A stretch of 64,000 bases of DNA from Entophlyctis helioformis (lineage: Eukaryota; Chytridiomycota; Chytridiomycetes; Chytridiales; Chytriomycetaceae), in assembly GCA_025526915.1 (NCBI GenBank), contig JAHLKH010000011.1, positions 62,001 through 126,000 on the forward strand, written 5' to 3'. The notes below the pieces were generated by a model. That model saw nothing but the letters and a program-made list of their open reading frames with translations, searched no databases and was not told the origin of the DNA. A program made the position numbers and the translations under genes. This document shows, in pieces, positions 44,736 through 56,100 of the stretch. Every line of letters begins with the position of its first letter. Within the stretch, counting starts at the first letter, position 1.

Positions 44736-45840
44736 CGCTGAAGCCTGCCAGTCCGACGGATCGGGTCGGATGCAAATCGGATGTGATCTCTGATGCTGCG
44801 CTGCATGCCTCGTGCATCCACTTGGATTGACTCTTGCCCAGCAGAGCGAGCCAGTTGGACCCACACAGACCGCCTGCTGTGGTTCAGCAGCCGACCCGAG
44901 CATGGACAGGCAAAACAGACTGGCTGTCGCTCGTTGGTGGCTGTCGGTCGTCTTCTGTCGGTCGTTGAGCGTGCAGGACAGATGCGAGATCTGCTTGGAC
45001 ATGTTCAAGCATTCGATGCATGCACTGTGCTTCATTGCATGTCACTTGGACAGCCAGGCAGTCGACAGGCAGGCTGCTGAGACCGACACTCATGGCATGG
45101 CATCGACACTGCTGCCACTCATGCAGGCACACGCTGCCCTGCTCTGCACTGACGGTGCTTGAGCTGCAGACCGCACCGGATCGCGACAACAGGGCGACGG
45201 CATGATGCGTCACTCATCCGCCGTGCCACTGAGCGGGTCCGCCCTCCCTTTGACGCTCCGCCGTGCCAACCTCCGACATGCAACGGCGTGTCAGGATTGC
45301 ATGTGCATGCATTGCTGTGCATTGCTGCTCGTTGTGTTTGTGGCAGCAGGCCGACAACGAAGCCGTCATGAGCTCAGCCAGACGGCAAGGTCTCGGCGTC
45401 TGGCTTGCTGCAGGTTGCCGAGCACGTCAGCCCAGGCATGTCCAGCATGCGTCTGTGCGTCTGTGCGTCGGTGTCCCCCAGCCAGCCAGCCAGCCAGCCG
45501 GCCCTGTCCTCACTGCTCGCTGGACTCTCCTCGCTGACTCGTTGAATCGTTGAATCGCGAAATCCGTTGCCCAGCAACGCGTCGTGTCAACGCGTCATCG
45601 CATCAGGTTTGGAGCACAACCAGCGCACAGTGACACAGGCGGGATTGGCTGCGAGTCGACGGGGATGAGGCCATGCAGATGGCACTGACAAACTCCGCTC
45701 TCTCACACGCACACACGCACACACACACCACACAGCCCGGTGCCACTGTGGCAATTCATCCAAGCTCCGCCCCTCGCACACAGGCAGCATCCCTCTGTCT
45801 GTCATCCGCCTGCTCGCTGCTGAAAGCTTCTCTCGCTCCC
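44736..45840. other. No recognisable gene
   Basis: Beyond the duplication boundary this 1.1-kb stretch has only short overlapping frames on both strands without domains or coherent splicing, plus CA-rich simple sequence near 45706-45735 and CCAGCCAGCCAG repeats near 45480. It could hold UTR, regulatory DNA or a non-coding RNA. Confidence 0.4.
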
Positions 45841-45844
45841 CCGG

Positions 45845-45851
45845 TATAAAA
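45845..45851 (+). promoter_or_regulatory. TATA box without an obvious gene
   Basis: TATAAAA in CCCGGTATAAAAGCCGG matches the animal/fungal TATA consensus well and is followed at the right distance by a pyrimidine-rich initiator-like region (about 45866-45890) and ACTACTACCACTACTACC. No convincing coding sequence begins within 500 bp; the first ATG (46102) opens a 57-codon Arg-rich frame of doubtful reality. Confidence 0.5.
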
Positions 45852-46413
45852 GCCGGCCGGTTCCCCCGCTGCCCTTCCCGCCGTTCTCTCCACTCAAACA
45901 ACCACTACTACCACTACTACCACACAGGCCGACGGCGACAGCACGGGCGGGAGTTTGCCCCAACGGCAACGGCAGCAGCGACTTCTGCTGCTGCCACCGC
46001 TCTTGCTGTCGCTCGTTCGTTGCCATCCTCGTCGAGTCTCTTGACTCTGACAACCTCTAAACCCCAAACATCAAGGCTGGCTGCTCACCCTAAAAAAGTC
46101 CATGACCGTCCGTCGCCACCGCCAAGAGCGTCTTGCCCGAAGCTCGCACCGCTCGCTCGCGTCGTTCCCAGCTCGCCCTCTGCTTCGCCGTGCCTGCTTG
46201 CCTTGCCCGGCAGCACAGGGCGAGTTGGCCAGTCCTTGTCGCCGGTGGAGGGAAGTGATGCCCCTCATCCGGTGACGACGACTCTGGCAGCAGCCAGCCG
46301 CGGCGGCGACAGCAAGCGACGGCAAGACGACACCCGGCGACGGACTGGTTCGGATGGCGCGCGGTTCAAGGGCTGCCCCTCCTCTCCTCCTCTTACTGCT
46401 GCTGCAAGTGATG

Positions 46414-46475
46414 CCATGATCAACAATGATCATGGCGGTGGTTTCTCAGACATGCATGCTGAGACATGCATGCTG
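46414..46475 (+). repeat. Palindrome plus tandem 14-mer
   Basis: 46414-46422 and 46427-46435 form a perfect 9-bp inverted repeat with a 4-base loop. Directly downstream, AGACATGCATGCTG occurs twice in tandem (46448-46461, 46462-46475); its core GCATGC is itself palindromic. This could be a protein-binding site cluster or an RNA hairpin. Confidence 0.7.
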
Positions 46476-47781
46476 TTGTGGCCTGAGCCTGAGTCTGAGT
46501 GTGGGGGGGGGGTTAGTTGCGGGGGTCGGGCTGCTGGTGTGGCCTGGCCTTGCGCTTTCCCCTCCCTTGTGCGTGTTTGGAGAGATGAAGTGCCAAGCTC
46601 ACTGATGTGGCGGCGCGGATCTCCAAACCCACATAAACCAAAAACCAAAAAGATGAAAATGAAAATGGCGCGGCCGGTCCTGGGCATTGATCCTGCGATC
46701 GTGTCTGCGACTTGGACGGCGGCAGCAGGACGGGACGGCATTGCGTGCTGTGCCGGCCCTTGCTTGCCGTGGATCGCCTGCGCATCGAGCGAGTGCAGTT
46801 GGCTGGCTGGCTGCCGATGCTCTTGGCTGGCGTGGTTGGCCGCAGTGGTTGGCGTGGCTGGCTGCTCGGTCTGCTCAAACAGCTGCTGCAGTGTTGATGA
46901 GATCGCACTCGAACATGAGCGGCTCTGTGGAGCCTGCTGGCGTGGACAGACGCACGGTATGTCCAGCAGAGGCAGACATATCTCACATGTAGCCGTCTGT
47001 GTTAGCTATCGAGACTCGACTGGCTGCTCCTCAAGCCAGCCAGCATTGCCATAGCCTCACAACCGCACAACCGCTCAGGCCGACAGCGCTCCTTGCAGCG
47101 CTTTCGAAAATCCTTCCAGGCATGGCCAGATAGCCAGGCTCTAACGGCCAGGCTGGTCCTTTGAGGCATGAGGATCCTTGCCGATCGTGCTCATCAGAAG
47201 GCAGCGGTTGGTATCAGGACGGCCAGCTCAATGCACGACTGCCTCGCCAGACTTGCGGCCGCAGTTGCCAATGCCATCTTGATGTCGTCTTGAGGGTCCA
47301 TGCAATCGACATGAGGTGCACGCAGATAACGATGCATGTCGCAAGGCACATTCTAGCCAGCTTGGCGCATGAGAAGCCGATGTGGACTGGTTGGACCAAA
47401 CGCACAGAGGGCTGTCAAGGTTTGCAGGACTGTGCACCATGGCACAGGGTTGCTGCATCAGAGACAGACGAGGTCGATGCTGGCTGCCGCTCACTTTGAC
47501 GAAGCTTGCGTGCTGCGATCACAGGTGCACGTCACCATGCTTGGTGGCTGCTGGATCGCTTGCCGACAGGAGTAGGATTGGAAAATTTGCTCGATGGGGC
47601 GGATGGCATGTACGCTTATGTGAGCGCTTGTGCAACAGGGTCCAAGTCGCAATACGAGCTGTTTGGTGCCTGTTCGACAGGAGTAAGGCTGGAAGCGCCA
47701 CCGAGGATCGGCTTAAAAGATCGAGGAACCCGCCCGTCAAGCAGAAACAAACAGCCCAGCGCTTCATCTGCTCCGTGAACC
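46476..47781. other. No recognisable gene
   Basis: Contains a G10 run at 46503-46512, a short AT-rich patch (46627-46667, repeated GAAAAT) and an imperfect 16-nt direct repeat CGACAGGAGTA(A)GG(A/C)TGGAA near 47563 and 47678. Short frames on both strands lack support. A signal-peptide exon for the next gene could lie here, but I could not identify it. Confidence 0.4.
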
Positions 47782-48249
47782 ATGTCAGGCTCCGCGGTTT
47801 CGCTGACCAAACGCTCGGATCCATCAAAGTGCGCCGTCTTTGACTTTCCGGTTCCAGTCAACACGAGCTACTTCTACGTCGTCCAGTACATCTCGGTCTG
47901 GGCACCACTCAATAGTGGCCCGACTTGCTTCTGCATGACAGACTCGACGGCTACCGTTTGTCTGGACGGCGAAACCCACGCTGGCCTCATCCACCGCGGC
48001 GCTCCAGAATCGTACATCACCAACCCCGCCGTCGCGGCCCAGCTCAAGGCCAACTGCTGGAACTGCAACAACACCAACGTGCAGCCGCTCGACTACACGC
48101 AGGGGCAGTACCGCATCACGGTCAACCCAGGCCCAAACAACGCCTCGCTGGCTCGCAGCGACGCCGTTGGTATGTCGTCGTTTGGATCGCCGCAGATCCA
48201 TGGCCTGATTGCGCTTGCCACACTTGCTCTTGGTCTGCTGTTCCAGTAG
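47782..48249 (+). CDS. Cysteine-containing protein with GPI-anchor-like tail
   Basis: Unidentified. The 155-codon frame ends in a hydrophobic tail (IHGLIALATLALGLLFQ, directly before the stop) preceded by small residues (SSFGSPQ), as in GPI-anchor signals. Six Cys (CAVFDF, CFCMT, VCLDG, CWNC) and NXS/T sites (NTS, NNT, NAS) suit an extracellular domain. GPI proteins need an N-terminal signal peptide and none follows the ATG at 47782. CATGTCAG|GCTCCGCGG could be a splice acceptor, so a first exon upstream is likely missing from this call. Probable role: cell-surface or wall protein; function unknown. Confidence 0.5.
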   Translation: MSGSAVSLTKRSDPSKCAVFDFPVPVNTSYFYVVQYISVWAPLNSGPTCFCMTDSTATVCLDGETHAGLIHRGAPESYITNPAVAAQLKANCWNCNNTNVQPLDYTQGQYRITVNPGPNNASLARSDAVGMSSFGSPQIHGLIALATLALGLLFQ

Positions 48250-48491
48250 CCTCGACCAAGCCTTGTGCACCACCAGCGCCACCAGCTCCACCATCATTAC
48301 TATCATCTCTTTTTGGTACAGCCATTGTACAACAGCAATACATTCTTCTTCAAACAGCCTGTGTGTTGTGCACGCTCGGATGGCACTTGCCAACAGACAC
48401 GCCTTCGCTCCGACACGCTTCCAGGCGTTTGATTGTTCACGGCGGCTGACGATCTTGGCGAGTTCAACACCAACAGCAGCTGACGACCAGA

Positions 48492-51222
48492 ATGCCGTCC
48501 GAGAAGCGTCGCAGAGACGAGGCGGACGATGCCGAGACGCAACAGACGCCTGCGGCCGGTGAGGCTCTGCTTTCCCTGCACGGCCGCTCTCTTCTTCCCT
48601 GGCCATCACTGACCACCCACGACCCGCAGCGCCAGGCCATGACAGCGACAGCGACAGCGACGTTGGGCCGATGCCCATGCCTGCCGGTGCGAGCACCAAC
48701 GACCACGACGACCACGACGGCGACAACGACGACGTTGGCCCCAGCGCAGCACCGGCGCCGGCAGAAGCAGACCCGGCACACCGCAAGAAGCAGCGGGTGC
48801 TCGAGCACGAGTCGCTGTATCTGTCCATGCTGCCCACCACCGACATGTACGAGGTGTCGCTCATGCACCGCGACGTTGTCAACTTTGTGTCCATCTCCAA
48901 GTAAGGCCCGGCTCTCTCTTGCTCTCGCACACTGTCGCACACACGCTCTCTCTCCTTTGGGCACATGCAGCCTGCACAGATCTGACGCTGCTGCGACCCA
49001 CAGGTCCGACTTTCTCATCACAACGTCCATCGACGGCCATGTCAAGTTCTGGAAGAAGACGGCAAAGGGCGTCGAGTTTGTCAAGCACTTTCGTGCTCAT
49101 CTGGGTGCCATTGTCGCTGTGCATGTCTCGACGGACGGCAATCTGTTTGCCTGTGCAGGTGTCGACAAGGGCCTCAAGGTCTTTGACATTGTCAACTTTG
49201 GTGCGTCTTGGCGTGCAGTGTGTTGGCTGGCTGGGGATGGCTGGCTGGATGGCTGCCTGGCTGACTGACTGGCGCGCTCATTGGAATGCACTGCAGATAT
49301 GATCAACATGTTCAAGCTCGACTTTTTCCCGCTGTCGTTGTGCTGGATCTACAAGCATGGGCAGGCACAGGCTCTCCTGGCATGGTAGGATGAGCAGCGA
49401 TCCAGCGTGCAGACAGGAGCCAGTCACTGACACGGTCATTGATGGCTGTTACAGCTCGGACAAGGACTCGGGTGCGATCCATTTGTTTGATGGGCGTGGC
49501 GGATCACAACCCATCCGCGCCATCACCAGGCTGCATTCGGTGCCAGTGTCCATCATGTGCTTCAACCCACTGGCCAACACGGTTGTTTCTGTCGACGAGG
49601 GCGGCATGGTCGAGTACTGGACACCCGACGAGTCTGCCGATCGCGGGTTTGTCGCCCCAGCACCGCCGGCAGTCTCGTGGACTCTCAAGAGCCAGACCGA
49701 CCTGTACGAGTTCAAAAAGGTTTGTCCGCCAAGCAATCCATGCCCCTGTTCTGCCATCACCCGTCTCACGCCCTGCTCGGTTGCCGTTGCTGGACAGACC
49801 AAGACATCGCCAACGTGCCTCGAGTTCTCGCCCGACTTTTCAAAGTTTGTGACGTTTGGGTTCGCCGACCGCCAGATCCGCATCTGGAACTTTTATTCGG
49901 CCAAAATCATGCGCAAGTACGACGAGTCGCTGTCGGTTGTCTCGGAGATGCAGCAGGCTGGCACTGCGATCCACCGGCTGGATGACATGGAGTTTGGCCG
50001 CCGCCTTGCGCTTGAGCGCGAGATTGAAAAGGCAAAGGGCGGACAGTCGGCGACAGCCAATGCCGGTGAGGGTCGCGTGTCTCTTGCTCGCTATTGTATA
50101 GCCGACGCGTGCGTGCATGCATTCTGACTCGAATGGACTGCACTGCAATGCACTGGATCCGACAGTGTTTGACGAGTCGGGCAACTTTGTCATTTACCCG
50201 ACGCTTATTGGCATCAAGGTGGTCAACATCCGCACCAACAAGGTCGTGCGGCTGATTGGCAAGGGCGAGACCCACCGGTTCATGAACCTCTCGCTGTACC
50301 AGGGAGCACCCAAGAAAAAGGCCATTGTGTCGCTGTCCATGGCCACGTCGGACAACCCGCTGCAGAAGGAGGCCGAGGCGACTGACCCGACCATCTTCTG
50401 CACAGCCTACAAGAAGAACCGGTTCTACTCGTTCTCGCGTCGCGAGCCAGACTCGTACGTGCTGCGATTGTGGCGTGCATGCTTTGCTGTGTTGGAGGGA
50501 TTGCGGTGGATGGCACAGGCTGATGGACGACACGGCATGCGGACAGAGACGAGTCGGCCGTCTCGGGCACGGCCAGCCGCGACATCTACAACGAGAAGCC
50601 GTCACGCGAGGAGCAGACGGTAGCCGCCGCGACAACACCGCACCAGACGCTCAACACACAGGGCATCATCCACACGACGTTTGGCGACATCCATATCCGG
50701 CTGTTCCCGGACTACGCCCCCAAGGCTGTGGAGAACTTTGTCGAGCTCTCCAAGCGCGGGTACTACTCCAACGTCCTCTTTCACCGCGTGATCAAGGGGT
50801 TCATGCTCCAGACGGGCGACCCGCTTGGCGACGGCACCGGCGGCGAGTCGTGCTGGGGCCATGACTTTGAGGACGAGTTCCACAAGGCTGTCAAGCATGA
50901 TCGGCCGTACACGCTGTCGATGGCCAACTGCGGACCCAACACGAACGCGTCCCAGTTTTTCATCACGGTGGCTGCGACGGTGAGTGGGGCTGCCTGGTTG
51001 CGTGCCTTGATTGTAGCGCGAGGTGCTGGAACTGATGGCGCAATGGTTGTTGGGGTCGCGGTCCGGGTCGGGGACTGGCAGCCGTGGCTCGACAACAAGC
51101 ACACCGTGTTTGGCCGCGCGACGGCGGGCATGGACGTTATCCAGCGCATCGAGGCGGCCAAGACAGACAAGAACGACAAGCCGCTCGACGACATCCGGAT
51201 CATGTCCATCGAAGTGCGATGA
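48492..51222 (+). CDS. PPWD1: PPWD1: WD40-repeat nuclear cyclophilin
   Basis: Spliceosome-associated peptidyl-prolyl isomerase. Nine exons (48492-48559, 48630-48900, 49004-49200, 49297-49384, 49455-49719, 49798-50064, 50166-50454, 50547-50979, 51082-51222) total 2,019 nt, exactly 672 residues plus a stop, close to the animal protein, with no frame breaks. Order: acidic N-terminus ([16 protein letters not shown]), the diagnostic pre-WD segment [22 protein letters not shown] repeats ([33 protein letters not shown]), [20 protein letters not shown], then the C-terminal cyclophilin domain with [30 protein letters not shown] and [12 protein letters not shown] (Trp present). It converges on CNOT11. 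Confidence 0.96.
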
Positions 51223-51288
51223 CCCTGCAGCCGCCCTTTCTTGGCAGCTGCTCCGATGCCCCCTGCTTGTTTCGACGCGTCGCTGTCC

Positions 51289-51294
51289 AATAAA
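51289..51294 (+). terminator. AATAAA polyadenylation signal of PPWD1
   Basis: Hexamer 67 nt past the PPWD1 stop, within GTCCAATAAACCC. Confidence 0.7.
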
Positions 51295-51327
51295 CCCACT
51301 GCTTCGCTGGCTTTTTTGGCGACCGGC

Positions 51328-51333
51328 TTTATT
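51328..51333 (-). terminator. AATAAA polyadenylation signal of CNOT11-like gene
   Basis: Reads AATAAA on the minus strand (TTTATT on plus), 30 nt past the CNOT11-like stop at 51363. It faces the PPWD1 signal 34 nt away, so the two transcripts' 3' ends probably overlap. Confidence 0.7.
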
Positions 51334-51362
51334 GTGCACCCCCCTCACACTCGCACTCACAC

Positions 51363-53051
51363 TCACATTCCCATTGCCGCCATCCGTCTCTTTCCGCACG
51401 AGTCTGTACAAAGCAGCCGCCTCCTTGACACGCGAGTAGGCAAGACAAAACGGCATAATCTCGACGCCGTACTCGGCGATCGGCAGCACACGGTTGCGGA
51501 CCAGCGACTGAATAAACACGCACACGAGCCGCGCCTGGCGGTTCTGCATAAACTTGTCGCGCAGCGCGTCGCAGGCCGCCATGGCCGTCGACAGGTACGT
51601 GTGCAGGAACACGGGCGGCAGGACCAGCGTCTGCGCCACGCGGTTGACAATCTCCATCGAATGGATCGTCGGCGATGTTGTGATGAGCACGTCAAGGTAC
51701 CTGTATTGTTTTGTGTGTTTGTTGTCATGCATGGGTGGGAGGCATGTCAGTCGAGCGGTTCGCAGACAAAGTACGGCTGGCATGTGTGCGACGGGATGAG
51801 GTGGGAGGTGGTCGGAAGACACTGTGCTTACTGGGAAAAACTGGGCGAGAGACAGAGGGCAACCAGGACGTGGCCGGCAACCGTGGGGTTGTGGTCCACG
51901 AGCCCAGCAAACGCGTGGGGCGACAACCCCACCTGGTGCACAAACTGCGGGTACAGCGCGACCCAGGACCGGATCTCCTGCGCATGGGCAGCGGACACGG
52001 GCGAGGTGTACGCGTACATCATGAGCCGGCGCGCGTGGTCGCGTGCTGCCGTGTCTGTGCCAAGCGTGGCATCGAGAATCGGGTCGTGCGTGGCGTGTGG
52101 CGGGTGTCGCCAGTCAGCGTGCTCGACGGGCATGATAGGCAGAGGCGGCGGCAGCGGCGGCGCATGCCAGCGTTGCCGGCCGTGTACAGTCCGAGATCCA
52201 GCCCGGCCGGATACAGGCCGACGAGACTCTCTGCGACTGTCCGTGCATCCCGCAGCGTCCAGTCCTGTGCCCAGCTTCGCTCGCGGTGTGGGCGGAGACC
52301 CAGAACGGCGCGGCGAACGATGCAGAGCGCGCGGCAGCATCGGGCACATGAGCATCGAGCAGCGCAGTGGCGTTGGCGAGACCGCCGAGTGTCTCGACGA
52401 TCCCGCCCGCCACGATCCGCGATGCTGGCACGTTGGCAATGACCTGTCCGTGCGCACAGGTGATGAGCAAGCACGCCGGTCGGACCAAGCCAGATGCCAG
52501 CACAAGAGAAGCAGCAACGTACCGACAGCCGCGAGCCGAGGGCCAGCACGCAGACCAGCCGCTCCGACAGGGACGTGGCAGCGTACCACGGCGATCGCAG
52601 CGCCGCCCAGCACGACAGCACCAGCCCGATGTCGTGCGTGTGGGCAGCAGCAGCAGCAGCTGCGGTGCCGTTCATGGACTGTGCAACGGCCGCTGCCGTG
52701 TACACCACGACGATCCGCAGGGCTTCCTGTCGCGCTGAGCGTGAGTGCGAACCAGTCGCAGACACACACGCTAGGCACGCACCGACGGCAGCAGCAGCCG
52801 GTCCAGCAGCAGCATCTCCAGCACCCGTGCCACAGCCATCGTTGTTGCTGTCGCGGCGGTGTCGTTGACGTTGTCGGTGACGGTGCCGATGCAGAGCCCA
52901 GCAGCACAGACGCCGCTTGCTGCAACGCCAGCCCACAGAGCTCGTCGGCACGGCCGTACAGCGCATCTAGCAGCCGCCTGGCCGTTGGCTCGCTGTCCAC
53001 GCCATCCGCGGCCGTCCAGCCGCCACGCGATCCGCCTGCTGTCGTTGCCAT
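51363..53051 (-). CDS. CNOT11: CNOT11-like CCR4-NOT subunit
   Basis: Subunit of the CCR4-NOT deadenylase that binds the CNOT1 N-terminal region together with CNOT10. Start ATG 53051 (MATTAGGS). The N-terminal half is helical and interrupted by several frame breaks (about 52850 and 52150-52270) and introns (one donor GTGCGTGCC near 52788). The C-terminal half is clean and diagnostic: DHARRLMMYAYTSPVSAAHA, FVHQVGLSPHAFAGLVDHNP, then after an intron SPTIHSMEIVNRVAQTLVLP, DKFMQNRQARLVCVFIQSLV and YSRVKEAAALYRLV, all characteristic of the CNOT11 (formerly C2orf29) domain. The exact stop is uncertain: one frame stops at 51363, just before the AATAAA. Only 77 bp separate its start from the TRAPPC9 stop upstream. 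Confidence 0.88.
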
Positions 53052-53128
53052 GTCCAGATCGCGGCCAACCCAACGTACCACCACAACCACCACAACCCCA
53101 AAGCCAGCAGATGCCAACGAGCGGTGCT

Positions 53129-56100
53129 TCATTCGACAGCAACAACGACAACGCCGTCACGATCCCAGTGGATCTTCTCGATATGCCCGAGCACAACAGG
53201 CGCCACATCGTACTTTGACTTTTTGACGGCCACGCTCGCGCTGGGCTTGGCCGGCCGGTGGATCTCCTCGACATGGCACACGAAGCGCAGCCGTGCGAGC
53301 GTAGCAGGACGGATCGTGATGGCGTGGGTGTGCGACGCACCGGGCGCCAGCACGGGCAGAGCGACCGTTGTCGCGCCAGAGATGTGCATGTACGGCGCAA
53401 CAGCTGTTGAGATGACGCTGTGCGAGTCTTCTTGCACCGGCAGGATGCGGAGATAGAGGTTCTTGGCACATCTGCAACCACGATCATGTGTGAGTGTGTG
53501 AGTGTGTGTGAGTGTGCCGACGAATGCAAAACGGCAACACGGCGACACGGCATCCTCACCTTGAGATTGGTGATGCGCCATTCAAGCCGCGCACACGTGT
53601 GCACACGCAGGGTGTAAAAGTCTGGTCGCACTCGGACGGCATGGTCGCCAGACAGCAACGGTGCCAGGCCGATGCTGTCCGACTTGAGCACGTGGAGCAT
53701 GCGTTCCGTGAGCGTGAACCCGCGCAGATTCAGCAGTCCCTGTCGGTCGCGCGACTGGCCCCCCGACACACACACAATCGTGTCAGCCACACTGACATCG
53801 ATACACACACACACACACACACACAGCCACACACTCAGCAACCAACGTACACAGAACCACCGGCCGACCACTCGACCGCGGCCACGCACGCCGCCGACAA
53901 GATGTTCACGATACCAGAACACGGCGCGTCGCAGCGCCTCGTCTTCCGGCGACATGGTCTCGCTGCTCTTGATGTACTGCTTCCATTCCGGTGTGGGCAC
54001 CTCGGTCTCCACGACCGCCTTGCCCAAGCGCATGCGCGGCAGCGGCAGGATAATGCGTTTGGCCACGCCCGCATGGATCAGCGACGAGTACGTCTTGGGG
54101 CTCTCGGTCTCGTCGTCTGCACGTTGCCAGCGCGTGTCAGTCTGTCAGTGGCAGGGATGGAGACAGGGATGGAGATGGAGACAGGGATGGAGACTGGCCG
54201 TACCGCTGTACACGTCAAACTGCACGGAAAACGGCTCGTTCCAGGCGTTGTGGATGTCAAACGTAAATACAAACGTGGCGCGGTGGCTGTCGTCGTCGGG
54301 GATCGCGTCCAGCACTGCATCCGACAGCCGCGGCTCCAGCACCAGTTCGCCGGCCGACTCGGCGCGCTGGTGTCCGCCAACGAGCCCGCCTGCCTCTTGC
54401 TGCTGCTGCTGTTGCTGTTGTTGTTGCTGGTGGTGGTGGTGGTTGGATCGCAGCGCATGGTCGTCATGTCCGTGCAACAAGAAATCCACATTATGCGTCG
54501 TGAGCACCGGATGCACCGTGAGCAGCACCGGCAGCACAATCTGTCGGATATACATGGTCTGGTCCACGCTGCCATCCAACTGCGCATACTCGATCTGTAT
54601 CGCCGCGCCAATGCTGTCACGCCACACACACATCCCCAGCCTCTCGTGTCAGCCATGACATGTGGAGCAAGCAGGCAGGCAGGCAAGCGGGTCATGCTCA
54701 CCAGTCCCGCTTGCCGTAGACACCGAAACTAATGTCGAGCGTCTCGCCCGGCCCGAGGCGCACATCGACACGCTCGCCACGCTGGTCGCCGATCTTGGAA
54801 AAGACGGCATACACCGACTGGTCCGCAGCGAGTCTGTCGCCATTCAGTGCCACCGTCCCCGTCCCCGTCCCCGTCGCCGGCGACTGGATCCAGAACGCGC
54901 GCACACTGCGGTTCTGTATATCCGCTTCATAGGCGTCGAGGAAACCGAGCCGCGGGCCCGTCGGCGCGGCCATGTTTTCGACCACGTTGACATACAGGTA
55001 GTCGACCGCGACGCTCCCGATGTTCCGGATCGTTGCCGTGAACGTGGACCTGTGTCACGGGCAGCATGAGTCGAATGCACATCCCCACCAAACGAACAAA
55101 CAGCAGGCAATGTAATAGGCAGAGAAGCACGAACCGTTCGCCCTCAAAGAGCATCGACGCTTGGTGGACGCCGAGACTCGTGCGCGAGACTTGGAGCATC
55201 GGCAGGGCAGGCACGACCGTGATGGGCAGACTCCATCGGACCGTCTCTCCCTCACCAGCCGATGCGTCGTCACCGCCACCGCCGCCGCCACTGCCGCTGC
55301 CCAGAAACTCAATGACGCGTTTGCCGTACCGTCCACGATCGTTCTGCTTGACGCGCCGACCGTCTTTGCCGACACGACGCCGACCGCCCGGCTGGCCGAC
55401 CAGACCACTCCACACGGGCGCGACGTCTTCGGCGATGCACCCGCCGACGGAGCGCACGCTGACGCCATGGACGTGCAGCTCGCCATCGCCGGTAGGGAGG
55501 CCAGCGAGCCGCACGACATGTGCACGCGCACCCGCAGGCACCAGGGTCGAGATGGGCACAGCACGAAAGGGGATGCCCGACGTCGACAGCGCGAGTTTGG
55601 GGAGGTCGAGGTCAAAGGCAAACGGGTTGGCGAGCACCACGTCGAAATAGGCCATCTCGCCGTCCACGAGCACCACGTCGGGCTTGGTGCGTTGTTTGGC
55701 ACTGCCGGCGCCGGCTCCTGCGCCGGGTCCGGTGCCGCCACCCGTGCCCTTGCCGGGCCCGCTGCCCCCGTGCGCGCGATCCGCATACGGGTTGTAGATG
55801 AACACGGATTTGGGGGCGGCAGGTGCAGCGGCGGCCGGCGAGCCGTCGGCGTTGGGCCGCGGACGGGCAACAGGCTGCTGGCGCGCGGGCTGCTTGATGG
55901 GCGTGATGCGGCGAAGGACAGGGGCACCCAGCACACGGCCCGCCGGTGCCGACACAATGGGCCGCGCCACAGAGTCGCGCGATGTGGACACGCGCGCGTC
56001 GAGGCTATCCGGTGCGGCGTCGGTGTCTGGTGCGGCATCGGGCTGCGCGTCGGTTTGTGCGTCCACTGTCGCGTCGTCGTGGCCGTCCACGGTCGATCGC

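Noticed and set aside
46020..47054. 344-codon plus-strand frame after the orphan TATA box
   Set aside because: No ATG near the proposed transcription start, no domain, erratic composition, crosses a G10 run; not convincing as a gene.
50602..51362. Minus-strand frame continuing from CNOT11 into PPWD1
   Set aside because: It passes the CNOT11 polyadenylation signal and runs antisense to the conserved PPWD1 cyclophilin domain.
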